Source: Bifidobacterium erythrocebi
Lineage (GTDB): Bacteria > Actinomycetota > Actinomycetes > Actinomycetales > Bifidobacteriaceae
DNA length: 64,000 nt
Assembly (NCBI RefSeq): GCF_012932675.1
Contig: NZ_JAAIIF010000018.1
Location: 1-64,000 of the forward strand
Direction of reading: 5' to 3'
The notes beneath the pieces were generated by a model that had not been told where the DNA came from, did no database searches, and saw only the letters and a program-made list of their open reading frames with translations. Of the stretch, positions 19,485 through 28,244 are shown one piece after another. Each line of letters begins with the position of its first letter. Position 1 is the first letter of the stretch. The position numbers and the translations under genes were made by a program.

Positions 19485-22400
19485 TCAGTTCAGTGAGTCA
19501 AGACGATGCAGGAACGCGGCCATGTCCTGGCGGTACACGCTCACCATGCCGCGGTAGGTGCCGTCCGGATAGCCGGTGGATACGCCGGAACCGCCCAGCC
19601 ATCGGATATCGTCCGCGTGCGGGGTGCCGTTGGTCACGTCGCGGAAACCACGCGGCCTCACATCGTTGCCCCTGCCTCCCTTGGAGGCGAGACGATGCAG
19701 GAACGCGGCCATGTCCTGACGGTACACGGGCGTCATGCCGCGGAACGTGCCGTCCGGATAGCCCTGCGCGATGCCGGAATGGGCAAGCCAGAGGATGTCC
19801 TCCGCGTGCGGAGTGCTGCGGTTCACGTCGCGGAACTTGGCCCAGTCGCCGGCGGAAGGCTTCCAGTCGGCCGCGTCGGAGACCCCCATGCGAATCGCCT
19901 CTCGGCGCAGGAACGCGGCCATGTCCTGACGCTTGACCGTGTCCATGCCGCGGAACGTGCGCGTGCCGTCCGACTCGACCCAACCTGTGCTGATGCCCGA
20001 TTCGGCAGCCCAAGCGATATCCGCCGAATGAGGCGTGGACGAAGACACATCGCGGAACGTGATGTTCACCTTCCAATGGGCGTATACGGTCACGTCGGCC
20101 GCACCCATCACGTTGTCCTTCGTCACCTGCTCACCGCCGGATCTTGCGGTATACCATCCAAGGAACGAATACCCCGAACGGGTTGCGACGGGCAGTTCAC
20201 CGTACTTTTCGCCATAGGCCACTCCGCGGGACTGGGGCGAAACCGAGCCGCCGTTCGCATCGAAGGTCAGGATGTACGCGCTCACGGTCACCGTGGCATA
20301 CACCTGGATATCGGATCCGACAAGCTTGCCGTAGACCTTGAACGTTCCGGGGTTTCGGTATTGACTGAGCGCCACGGAATCCCAGGTCACCTTCTCCGTT
20401 GTCTGGTTGCCGTCGGTCCATGTCACCTTGACGGTGGCGGGGAGCGTCGGTGCGGTGCCGGTCTTGGTGGCCACGTTGACAGGATCGTAGCTTCTCATGC
20501 CAAGCACCCGCACCGTCACGCGCACGGTTCCGGAATAGCCCTTCACGGTACCGTTGACGCTGAAGCTGCCGGCTTTGGCGTATTGATCGGCCTGCACCTT
20601 GTCCCAGTTGACGGTTTCGTCCGTTTCCTTGCCGTTATCCCACGTAACATGCACGGTTTGGGGCAGGTTCGGGGCTTTGCCCGCGTAGGTCGAAACCGGT
20701 GTGGGGGTCTGTATGGACCTGATCGGGATGACGACCTTCGCCGTCGCGCTGGCGGTCACATTGTCGAGGGAGGCGTTGATCGCGGTGGAGCCTTCGCCCT
20801 TGCCCTGCACGTCGACGTATTCTCCGTTGGTTCGTGACGTGGAGGCGACGGACGGCACGTTGGACGACCATGCGACCTTGCTCATGTCCATCTTGGCGTA
20901 ATCCTTGTGCAGCGGGGACGCCACCGCGGTAAGCCGCTTGGACTTGTTGCGGTCAAGCTGGAACTCCTTGCCGGTCACGTCCTTCACGATGTCGTTGTTC
21001 TGCGCATCGCGTTCGGTTGTGGTCAGCTTGAGCTGGGGCTTGACCACGGAGACGGTGGTCGTGACCTCCTTGCCGCCGGCCCTGGCGGTGACTGTCGCCT
21101 TGGCGTTTGCCTGGCCGAGCGCGCTCAGACCATAGATCGTTGCGGTGTCGCCGCTCGTACGCAAGTCGATGACGCTATTGTGCGCATCTTCGGACCAGGC
21201 GGTACGGGTCACGCTGCTGGGGAAGCTTGCGTAATCGTGCGCCGGCGTGATCTTGGTGTACAGCCTGAAGTTCTCGCCGGGCGTCACCTCCACCGTCTTG
21301 CCGGTGACGGAGACCTGCGTATCATCGCTGCGATCGGCCGTGTCCTGATGGGTGTCACGTACGATGGCGAGCGTGGCATCGACCACCTTGACGGTGGTTT
21401 CCACGGTTCGCCCTGCAAGATCGCCGGTAATGGTCACCGTGCCGGGAGTCTTGGCCGTGATGGTGGTCTTGGGCGTTGTTCCGGTAGCGCTCACCGACGA
21501 GGTGGCGTTCACCGTCGCCACGCTGGCGTCGGACGAAGCCCACGAGACGGAATTCAACGACGTGTAGTCATGCCTTGGTGCGTAGCCGAGGTTCAGATCG
21601 GCGGATTCGCCTGCAGTGAGCACGATCGTGCCGTTCGTGGCGTCTACCGCCAGTTTGCCCTGGTAGCTCAAGGTCAGTTTGGGCTCGTTCACCGACGCGG
21701 TGAAGGGGAACAGCACTCCGCCGATGGATGCGGTGATGGAGCTGGTGCCGGCATTGACGGCGGTGAGCTTGCGGGAATTGTCAGAATCTATGGTGGCCAC
21801 GGATCGGTCATTGGAATCCCAATGCGCGGAATGCTGCGTGGCGTACGCCGGGTGCAGCGGGGCGATCGAATAGCTGAACTGCACGATCTCGCCCACGCCC
21901 AGATTCAGGGTGCTGCCGCTGCGAACCTCGATGGGGCTGGTATTCGAGCCGTATTGCACGGAGACGTTCGGCGTGCCGGCCTCCACCTTGGTGGAAGCGG
22001 AGACTCTTCCCAGCTCGTCGGTCTGCTGTGTGAAGGTTTTCTTTCCGGTGGTCGGATTGGTCACTTCGACATCATGTCTGAATATGAACAGAGCGCCGAC
22101 GGAGATCGTGGCCTGCCCCTTGACCAGTGCGCGCACCGTTACTTCGCTGGTCATGGGATTCTCTTGGCCGTTGAAGTCGAATGCCGGGCCGGACGAACGC
22201 CATCCATCCGCACGAATGGTGTAGTACCTGCCATCGCCGCCCTTCTTTTGATATGAGCTCGGATTGTTCCACATGGACGTGGAGAACTCGTAGCTGTACT
22301 TCTTGTTCTGCGCTGTCGTGCCATCGCCATCGAAGGTGGGATAGTACTTCAGCCTCATGTCTTCGCCGGCGGTGAGTTGGGTGGTATCTGAGGTCGTGAC

Positions 22401-22958
22401 TTCCTTGGAATCCAAGCTGCGCACGAGCTTGAACTTGGTCTTGTGCACCCTGAACCGAGCGGTTGCGGTCTCGACCGGGCCGCCGCTCATGGCACCTTTT
22501 GCGGTAAGCGTGGCCTCGCCTTCGCGCAAAGCCGTCAGAGCGCCGTTGACGTCGGTAAGACCGACAGCGGCGTGGAGTTCGTCGGTGTCGCGCTGAACCG
22601 TGTCCCATTGGCCCGAATCGCTATTGTATTTGGCCAGGGTAATCGGCTGACCGTTGATATACCACTGAACGGTGTTGAACTTGATCTTCTGCCCGCTGCC
22701 CTGATAGTTCCATACGCTGAGCTGCACGCGTTGCCCGACGGCAAGATCGACGACCTGGCCTTTCTGGGAGATGTTCCAGTTGCCGACCGACTTGGAATCG
22801 TCGATCTCGATGCGCATACCGCCATCCTGATCGGCCATGGCGAATGGCGCGGTGATGAATGTGGCCGCGATCATGGCCACGCTGCATATCACGGCCATGA
22901 CAGCCGAAAGGGCGCGTGGTCGACTCGGACCGACGTGCCCATACTGGGGAAATTCCAT
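19485..22958 (-). CDS. Large secreted multi-Ig-like protein with InlB-type repeat and three SLH-like repeats
   Basis: A 1,157-residue protein. ATG 22958 (MEFPQYGHVG...) follows AAGGAGGAAGAGGGAT; a longer in-frame start at 23066 would bury the signal peptide. Residues 1-43 form the signal (ITAPFAMADQ). Residues about 45-750 are serial bacterial Ig-like (BIG2-type) domains with the typical WSSDASVATVN-like core (VSWASSDASVATVN, HWDSNDRSVATID). Residues about 753-893 are two group-4 Ig-like domains (VHVTWDNGKETDETVNWD; VKVTWTDGNQTTEKVTWD). Residues about 893-963 are one Listeria-Bacteroides (InlB B) repeat ending in VYAHW. The last 190 residues are three SLH-like repeats with MDTVKRQDMAAF and VYRQDMAAF. 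No enzyme domain is seen. It is probably a long stalk-like adhesin or spacer anchored noncovalently to the wall polymer; no LPXTG sorting signal is present. Confidence 0.85.
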   Translation of the reverse strand: MEFPQYGHVGPSRPRALSAVMAVICSVAMIAATFITAPFAMADQDGGMRIEIDDSKSVGNWNISQKGQVVDLAVGQRVQLSVWNYQGSGQKIKFNTVQWYINGQPITLAKYNSDSGQWDTVQRDTDELHAAVGLTDVNGALTALREGEATLTAKGAMSGGPVETATARFRVHKTKFKLVRSLDSKEVTTSDTTQLTAGEDMRLKYYPTFDGDGTTAQNKKYSYEFSTSMWNNPSSYQKKGGDGRYYTIRADGWRSSGPAFDFNGQENPMTSEVTVRALVKGQATISVGALFIFRHDVEVTNPTTGKKTFTQQTDELGRVSASTKVEAGTPNVSVQYGSNTSPIEVRSGSTLNLGVGEIVQFSYSIAPLHPAYATQHSAHWDSNDRSVATIDSDNSRKLTAVNAGTSSITASIGGVLFPFTASVNEPKLTLSYQGKLAVDATNGTIVLTAGESADLNLGYAPRHDYTSLNSVSWASSDASVATVNATSSVSATGTTPKTTITAKTPGTVTITGDLAGRTVETTVKVVDATLAIVRDTHQDTADRSDDTQVSVTGKTVEVTPGENFRLYTKITPAHDYASFPSSVTRTAWSEDAHNSVIDLRTSGDTATIYGLSALGQANAKATVTARAGGKEVTTTVSVVKPQLKLTTTERDAQNNDIVKDVTGKEFQLDRNKSKRLTAVASPLHKDYAKMDMSKVAWSSNVPSVASTSRTNGEYVDVQGKGEGSTAINASLDNVTASATAKVVIPIRSIQTPTPVSTYAGKAPNLPQTVHVTWDNGKETDETVNWDKVQADQYAKAGSFSVNGTVKGYSGTVRVTVRVLGMRSYDPVNVATKTGTAPTLPATVKVTWTDGNQTTEKVTWDSVALSQYRNPGTFKVYGKLVGSDIQVYATVTVSAYILTFDANGGSVSPQSRGVAYGEKYGELPVATRSGYSFLGWYTARSGGEQVTKDNVMGAADVTVYAHWKVNITFRDVSSSTPHSADIAWAAESGISTGWVESDGTRTFRGMDTVKRQDMAAFLRREAIRMGVSDAADWKPSAGDWAKFRDVNRSTPHAEDILWLAHSGIAQGYPDGTFRGMTPVYRQDMAAFLHRLASKGGRGNDVRPRGFRDVTNGTPHADDIRWLGGSGVSTGYPDGTYRGMVSVYRQDMAAFLHRLDSLN

Positions 22959-23331
22959 ATCCCTCTTCCTCCTTATACAACCAACCAGACGCTTCAACAC
23001 GAACCACGATTCCGATAGTGCTCTTCCCAGTCGCCAGAATCTCAGGTAGCTTGCAAACGTCTTCATCCGACATCTCAGTCGAACTTACGGGATATTTTAC
23101 CGGTTTCAACCGACCTTTACCAATGTGCCGGCTCCAAAATGGAACGGCCTTGCAGGGGCTGTTTTGCAAACCGTTGCATTGGAAACAGGGATGTCAGTGC
23201 AGTATCCCAACGCAGCATCTATTTACTGCTGTGGCTCAACAAACTTTTTTATCCGGTATATCCAAAGAAAGTAAGATTGCATATTGAGAAGGGCAGAAAC
23301 TCTTTTCAGTAAAAGAAGATGGGAGAAATAC
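22959..23331. other. Divergent intergenic region between two SLH-protein genes
   Basis: 373 bases with no convincing gene. It separates the leftward Ig/SLH gene from the rightward CAP/InlB/SLH gene and must hold both promoters. It is A/T-richer near 23220-23330. I see no strong hairpin or repeated operator. Confidence 0.5.
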
Positions 23332-26300
23332 ATGCATACCAATTCCCGGCATTTACCGCGTTGGCTTGTAGCTGTAATAACATGCTGTGCCATTGTCGCA
23401 TCAATGGCATTGATAAACCCTGCCGCATATGCCGAAGAAACCGGCACGGCTGCCGTCACCGACGATAGCGCAGTCACTAATACGGATGAGAGTAAGGAAA
23501 CCGCCACACTGGATAAGGCGATTCCCGGCCGTAGGGCCGTCAGGGCCAGCAGAGCTGCGTCGAAAGCTACGAATCTGCCGATTTATGATCTTGACGGTAC
23601 GACCACGCATCTGAATCAGGAGTATGCGAACACCTATCGTATAGCGCTCATCGCGCCGGCAGGCCAATACTATTTGGAACAAGCAGTGAATTCAGCGCTT
23701 CAGCTTTCCAAAAAGAAACTCTACAAGGACGTTCGTTTCTTTGCACTCGATTACAGCAGTGATCGCAGCTCGTTCTCCCGGTATGCTTCGCAGGAAACCA
23801 GCAACGTGAGATTTGCTTCTTCCGCCGACACCTCGAACAATGATTACTACTACTTTGCCTGGGATTCATATCAGACATTCAATCCCGGCTCATATCGAGC
23901 AACTTATCCTTTCATCGTTCTGATCGATAAAGATAACAATCTTGTTGGCTGCGAAACGGGATCACAATCATTGAGCTCGCTCATTGAAGAATATTTCCAT
24001 ATTTCCGATGGATCAGTCAAGAATTCCTCGGTCACGGGAACCTATCTTGGCCCTGGCACAACCGTGTATGCCGTTGATACGCTTCGTCAATCCTCCGTAT
24101 ATCAGACTGCACTGAAAAAGGTTGTTCAATGGCGTCGAGACGCTCTCAACGATAGTCGAATCAAGGTCAGCTACTATAACCCGGAAACTGGCTACAGCTA
24201 TTACGTTTCAATAGCGGACTATCTGAAGGCTTCGAATATCTCCCAAGAACAGTATTTATCTCCAGGATGGTCGAATTCCCTTGAGAAAATCGCAATCCAG
24301 CGTTCCATCGAAGCCTATGACGCGTCTCTTGCCCATACACGTCCAGACGGAAATTCATGCTTCGAAGCGACTGTGGGCGAGGATTCCTCTTCCGGCGAGA
24401 TCCTTGCTTGGGGAGGCTCTGATATTGCCTCGGCCATTGATATTTGGGCAAGTGAAAAAAACGATTATATTCACTTCATAAATGGCGAATCCCATGATCA
24501 GTATGGTCATTATCTGGAGCTCATCAATCCTGGGTATCAGTATTACGGCTTCGCAGGCAGCAGTGCAGCCCGTTACAGAACAGCATTTGCCGGCGAAGCG
24601 TCGGCCTCCGCTTTAGGAGGTAGCTCGCCAACGAATTTGGACGGCACCTTCACTTTCGAAGTGAATATGTCCGACGAGCATATGGCCCAAGGCGTTACTT
24701 GGAACGCGCCCGATACGATGCTTGCCGGAACAAGCAAGACCGCATCCGTAAAACTGAACTATGCAAACGGACGTTATGAGCTGCGCGGCACTTGGACATC
24801 CTCGAACCCCTCGGTCATCAGCGTGGACAATAACGGCACATTGCAGGCAAAAGCCCCTGGCACGGCGACCATCACTGTGAATCGCCAGGATTACAGCTAC
24901 TCCAAGCAGATCAAGGTTACGCTTTCCACCATCTCCTTCTCCGGAAACGGAGCCACTTCCGGCTCTATGAAACCGATTCAAGGCGTAGTCGGGCAAAGCA
25001 CGACCATTCCCGACGTGGGCTTTAGCCGTACAGGATATACGTTCACTGGATGGAACACGTCTGCTGACGGCACCGGCACTGCATATCGTCCGAACGATAG
25101 CATCCAGTTCGCTGCCCAAGATATAACCCTGTATGCACAGTGGAAGGTCCGTTCCTACTCCGTTGCTTTCGATTCGAACGGTGGTTCCTCCGTGCCGGCG
25201 CAGTCGGTGAAGTACGGGTCCAAGGCCACGCAGCCGGCCAATCCGACACGAACCGGCTACACGTTCCAGGGCTGGTACACGGCCAGGGACGGCGGATCGA
25301 AGTACGACTTCAACCAGACCGTAACAGGCGATATCACGCTTTATGCGCACTGGTCGGTGAACTCGTACGCACTCGCGTTCGACGGCAACGGCGGCAAGGC
25401 TTCCGAATCGTCCAGGACCGTGCAGTACGGCAGCCAGTACGGCACCCTGCCCACCGCCACCCGGACCGGCTACACGTTCGATGGCTGGTACACCGCCAAG
25501 AACGGCGGCACGAAGGTGGCCCCGACCATGACCATGGGTGCGGCGAACGCCACCGTGTATGCGCACTGGTCGGTGAACTCGTACACGCTCACCTTCGACG
25601 GCAACGGCGGCAAGGCTTCCGAATCGTCCAGGACCGTGCAGTACGGCAGCCAGTACGGCAGCCTGCCCACCGCCACCCGGACCGGCTACACGTTCCAGGG
25701 CTGGTACACAGCCAGGGACGGCGGAAGCCAGGTCAGCTCGTCCACGACCATGGGAGCCGCGAATACGACCGTGTACGCGCACTGGGCCATCAAGTCCTAC
25801 ACGGTGGCATTCGACTCGAACGGCGGCTCCTCCGTGCCGGCGCAATCGGTGAAGTACGGGTCCAAGGCCACACAGCCGACCAACCCGACACGCATCGGTT
25901 ACACGTTCCAGGGCTGGTACACGGCCAGGGACGACGGCACGAAGTACGACTTCGGCACAGCGGTGACGGGTGACGTGACCCTCCACGCTCACTGGTCGGT
26001 GAACTCGTACACGCTCACCTTCGACGGCAACGGCGGCAAGACCACCGAATCGTCCAGGACCGTGCGGTACGGCAGCCCGTACGGGGCCATGCCCACGGCA
26101 TCCCGCACCGGCTACACGTTCGACGGCTGGTTCACCGCCTGGAACGGCGGCTCCCAGGTGTATATGAGCACGGTGATGGGCGCCGCGGATACGACCGTGT
26201 ACGCGCACTGGACCGCCAACACGTACACGGTGGCGTTCGATTCGAACGGCGGCTCTTCCGTGGCCACGCAGCGGGTGGAGTATGGCTCGCGAGCCACCAA

Positions 26301-27012
26301 ACCCGCGGATCCGACCCGCACCGGCTACACGTTCCAGGGCTGGTACACGGCCAGGGACGGCGGCGTGAAGTACGACTTCAACCAGACCGTGACGGGTGAC
26401 GTGACCCTCCACGCACGCTGGGCAGTAATCACGTTCCGCGACGTGAATGCATCCACGCCGCACGCGAAGGACATAGCGTGGATCACCGAGGCCGGGATCA
26501 GCACCGGCTGGCGGGAAGCGGACGGCTCGTATACGTTCCGCGGCATGGATACGGTCAAGCGCCAGGACATGGCCGCGTTCCTGCGCAGGCTCGCGGCGCG
26601 TGACGGCATAGGCGACGCGGCGACGTGGAAGCCGACCGAGGCGGACTGGAACCGATTCCGCGACGTGAACCGCAACACCCCGCACGCGGAGGATATTCTC
26701 TGGCTGGCCCATGCCGGCATCTCCACGGGGTATCCGGACGGCACATTCCGCGGCATGGTGAGCGTGTACCGCCAGGACATGGCCGCGTTCCTGCGCAGGC
26801 TCGCGTTCCTGGCCGGTAAGGGCACCGGCGTGAAGGATTCGACCTTCCGCGACGTGACCAACGCGACGCCGCACGCCGCCGACATCCGTTGGCTCGGAGG
26901 CTCCGGCATCGCGCAGGGCTATCCGGACGGCACATTCCGCGGTATGACGCCCGTGTACCGCCAGGACATGGCCGCGTTCCTGCATCGTCTCGACACGCTG
27001 GTCACCCGTTGA
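23332..27012 (+). CDS. Giant surface protein: thioredoxin-like region, CAP domain, seven InlB-type repeats, three SLH-like repeats
   Basis: A 1,226-residue protein. ATG 23332 follows GGGAG with 7-base spacing (the in-frame ATG at 23284 lacks a signal). Residues 1-34 are the signal peptide (INPAAYAEE). Residues about 80-220 resemble a thioredoxin-like fold (YPFIVLIDKDNNLVG) but lack a CXXC pair. Residues about 285-420 match the CAP/SCP-PR1 family (LEKIAIQRSIEAYDASLAH, GEILAWGG, GHYLELINPGYQYYGFAG). A BIG2-like domain (about 437-533) precedes seven InlB B-type repeats (535-1031; TRTGYTFQGWYTARDGG, TLYAHW). Three SLH-like repeats follow (1033-1226; MDTVKRQDMAAFLRRL, GYPDGTFRGM). It is secreted and wall-anchored noncovalently. 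The enzymatic role of the CAP module is unknown. Confidence 0.85.
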   Translation: MHTNSRHLPRWLVAVITCCAIVASMALINPAAYAEETGTAAVTDDSAVTNTDESKETATLDKAIPGRRAVRASRAASKATNLPIYDLDGTTTHLNQEYANTYRIALIAPAGQYYLEQAVNSALQLSKKKLYKDVRFFALDYSSDRSSFSRYASQETSNVRFASSADTSNNDYYYFAWDSYQTFNPGSYRATYPFIVLIDKDNNLVGCETGSQSLSSLIEEYFHISDGSVKNSSVTGTYLGPGTTVYAVDTLRQSSVYQTALKKVVQWRRDALNDSRIKVSYYNPETGYSYYVSIADYLKASNISQEQYLSPGWSNSLEKIAIQRSIEAYDASLAHTRPDGNSCFEATVGEDSSSGEILAWGGSDIASAIDIWASEKNDYIHFINGESHDQYGHYLELINPGYQYYGFAGSSAARYRTAFAGEASASALGGSSPTNLDGTFTFEVNMSDEHMAQGVTWNAPDTMLAGTSKTASVKLNYANGRYELRGTWTSSNPSVISVDNNGTLQAKAPGTATITVNRQDYSYSKQIKVTLSTISFSGNGATSGSMKPIQGVVGQSTTIPDVGFSRTGYTFTGWNTSADGTGTAYRPNDSIQFAAQDITLYAQWKVRSYSVAFDSNGGSSVPAQSVKYGSKATQPANPTRTGYTFQGWYTARDGGSKYDFNQTVTGDITLYAHWSVNSYALAFDGNGGKASESSRTVQYGSQYGTLPTATRTGYTFDGWYTAKNGGTKVAPTMTMGAANATVYAHWSVNSYTLTFDGNGGKASESSRTVQYGSQYGSLPTATRTGYTFQGWYTARDGGSQVSSSTTMGAANTTVYAHWAIKSYTVAFDSNGGSSVPAQSVKYGSKATQPTNPTRIGYTFQGWYTARDDGTKYDFGTAVTGDVTLHAHWSVNSYTLTFDGNGGKTTESSRTVRYGSPYGAMPTASRTGYTFDGWFTAWNGGSQVYMSTVMGAADTTVYAHWTANTYTVAFDSNGGSSVATQRVEYGSRATKPADPTRTGYTFQGWYTARDGGVKYDFNQTVTGDVTLHARWAVITFRDVNASTPHAKDIAWITEAGISTGWREADGSYTFRGMDTVKRQDMAAFLRRLAARDGIGDAATWKPTEADWNRFRDVNRNTPHAEDILWLAHAGISTGYPDGTFRGMVSVYRQDMAAFLRRLAFLAGKGTGVKDSTFRDVTNATPHAADIRWLGGSGIAQGYPDGTFRGMTPVYRQDMAAFLHRLDTLVTR
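24930..26430 (+). repeat. Seven tandem InlB-type repeat units within the giant surface gene
   Basis: Units of about 70-72 codons. Two alternating subtypes are visible: FDSNGGSSVPAQSVKYGSKA and FDGNGGKASESSRTVQYGS. Units starting near 25357 and 25573 (216 bases apart) are almost identical over about 120 bases, so copy number may vary by slippage or recombination. Confidence 0.85.
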
Positions 27013-27027
27013 CGGACCATCCCATAT

Positions 27028-27075
27028 GAGGTGGGGCCCGACCGGAGAAAATCCCCGGTCGGGCCCCACTTCATG
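27028..27075. terminator. Bidirectional terminator
   Basis: GAGGTGGGGCCCGACCGG pairs with CCGGTCGGGCCCCACTTC around a short A-rich loop, 20 bases after the stop at 27012. It is shared with the convergent acyltransferase gene ending at 27126. Confidence 0.85.
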
Positions 27076-27125
27076 TTCGGCCATCAGCTGACCCGGCTAG
27101 ATCATTGCAATCGAATCGCCGGGAT

Positions 27126-28184
27126 TCACGAACGCGCCTTGTCCAGCTTCTTCTTCGCCAGCTGGGGGTAGAACCATTCATTGATCACCGGAACGTGATA
27201 CAGCACCGCGGCACCGATAAGATCGATCGGCAAGCGAACGATGAAGCTCAGCAAAACCAACGGAACCTGGGGAAGCGCCATGCGCAGCACCCCAAGATAC
27301 AGCTGCCAAGGCAATACGTCGTCTTCGATCAGGTGCACGCACAGAATGGCAAGACTCGCCTGGCCGATACTGCTTAACGCACTTCCCAGCGCCGGAACCC
27401 GATCGATCAACTGCGAGATGCCGACAACGCACAATGTTCCCGCAATGCTGCCGATTACAGCCAAGACAGGGCGCGAACCATAGTTATTGACGGCCATGCT
27501 CATGCCACCAAAAAGCACGATGTCGACCACCCAAATAACAAACGCGACAGCCCATATATAGGGGAACCGCTTCACCATACCGAGCACATCGTATTTCTTG
27601 GCAAGATACCCCAGATAGAGGAACGCGACCGCGCACATTCCGGCTTGAATGCTCCACGGCAGCAGCACATATCGCGAGGAAACATAGCCAACAGCGAAGC
27701 ACAGCACCACCCAGACAGGGGTGTAAGGGAGTCTTGCAAGACAATGCAACAATAGACGAGCCCAGAACAGTGCGAGCAAGAACCAGATTGCACCAATTCT
27801 TAAGTCCACCCGCCAAAGCGTCAGATTCGAGATATCGCCACTTCCATATATCGCGGCCATACCCCATTGCCGAAGGGCAATCGCCCTGCTCTCATGGTCG
27901 AGCGTCGCCATGCAGGTCACACCGACAAGCACGCACAATGCCGTCACCACGTAGGTGAGCAGCAGCTGCTTCGCTTCCTTCGCCCAACGGAATCGTCTTT
28001 CCGGATGCATGAAATATCCGGACAGGATGAAGAAAAGCGGCATGTGGAACGAAAAGCAGATGGACAGAACAATCTGGGCCGTGCGATGGGGCGCGAACAG
28101 GTTCGTCTCAATGGCACTGTGGCCCAGTATCACAGCCAAAATGGCTATGCCCTTGGCGATATCGAAAAATCTAATACGCTGCAT
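27126..28184 (-). CDS. Membrane acyltransferase (acyltransferase-3 family)
   Basis: A 352-residue protein with about ten hydrophobic segments. The N-terminus RIRFFDIAKGIAILAVILGH carries the family's R/H signature (catalytic histidine in LGHS), followed by FSFHMPLFFILSGYF and late LGQASLAILCVHL-type helices. Family members (OafA/WecH/YrhL) O-acylate sugars, using acyl-CoA in the cytoplasm. It is the last gene of a leftward run: GtrB-like, GT-C, SGNH hydrolase, then this gene, 60 bases after the SGNH stop. The likely substrate is therefore a wall glycan or its lipid-linked precursor. The exact acyl donor and sugar cannot be determined. Confidence 0.85.
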   Translation of the reverse strand: MQRIRFFDIAKGIAILAVILGHSAIETNLFAPHRTAQIVLSICFSFHMPLFFILSGYFMHPERRFRWAKEAKQLLLTYVVTALCVLVGVTCMATLDHESRAIALRQWGMAAIYGSGDISNLTLWRVDLRIGAIWFLLALFWARLLLHCLARLPYTPVWVVLCFAVGYVSSRYVLLPWSIQAGMCAVAFLYLGYLAKKYDVLGMVKRFPYIWAVAFVIWVVDIVLFGGMSMAVNNYGSRPVLAVIGSIAGTLCVVGISQLIDRVPALGSALSSIGQASLAILCVHLIEDDVLPWQLYLGVLRMALPQVPLVLLSFIVRLPIDLIGAAVLYHVPVINEWFYPQLAKKKLDKARS

Positions 28185-28244
28185 ACTCTCTCAAGTCTCT
28201 CGTTGGCGCGTTCTCTCTGTACTTGCCGCACGTTGTATCGAACG

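Noticed and set aside
19485..27012. LPXTG sortase anchoring of the large surface proteins
   Set aside because: Both end right after the third SLH-like repeat, with no LPXTG, hydrophobic tail or basic end.
24613..27084. 823-residue open frame antisense to the giant surface gene
   Set aside because: It mirrors the InlB/SLH repeats and has no signal or known motif; a shadow.
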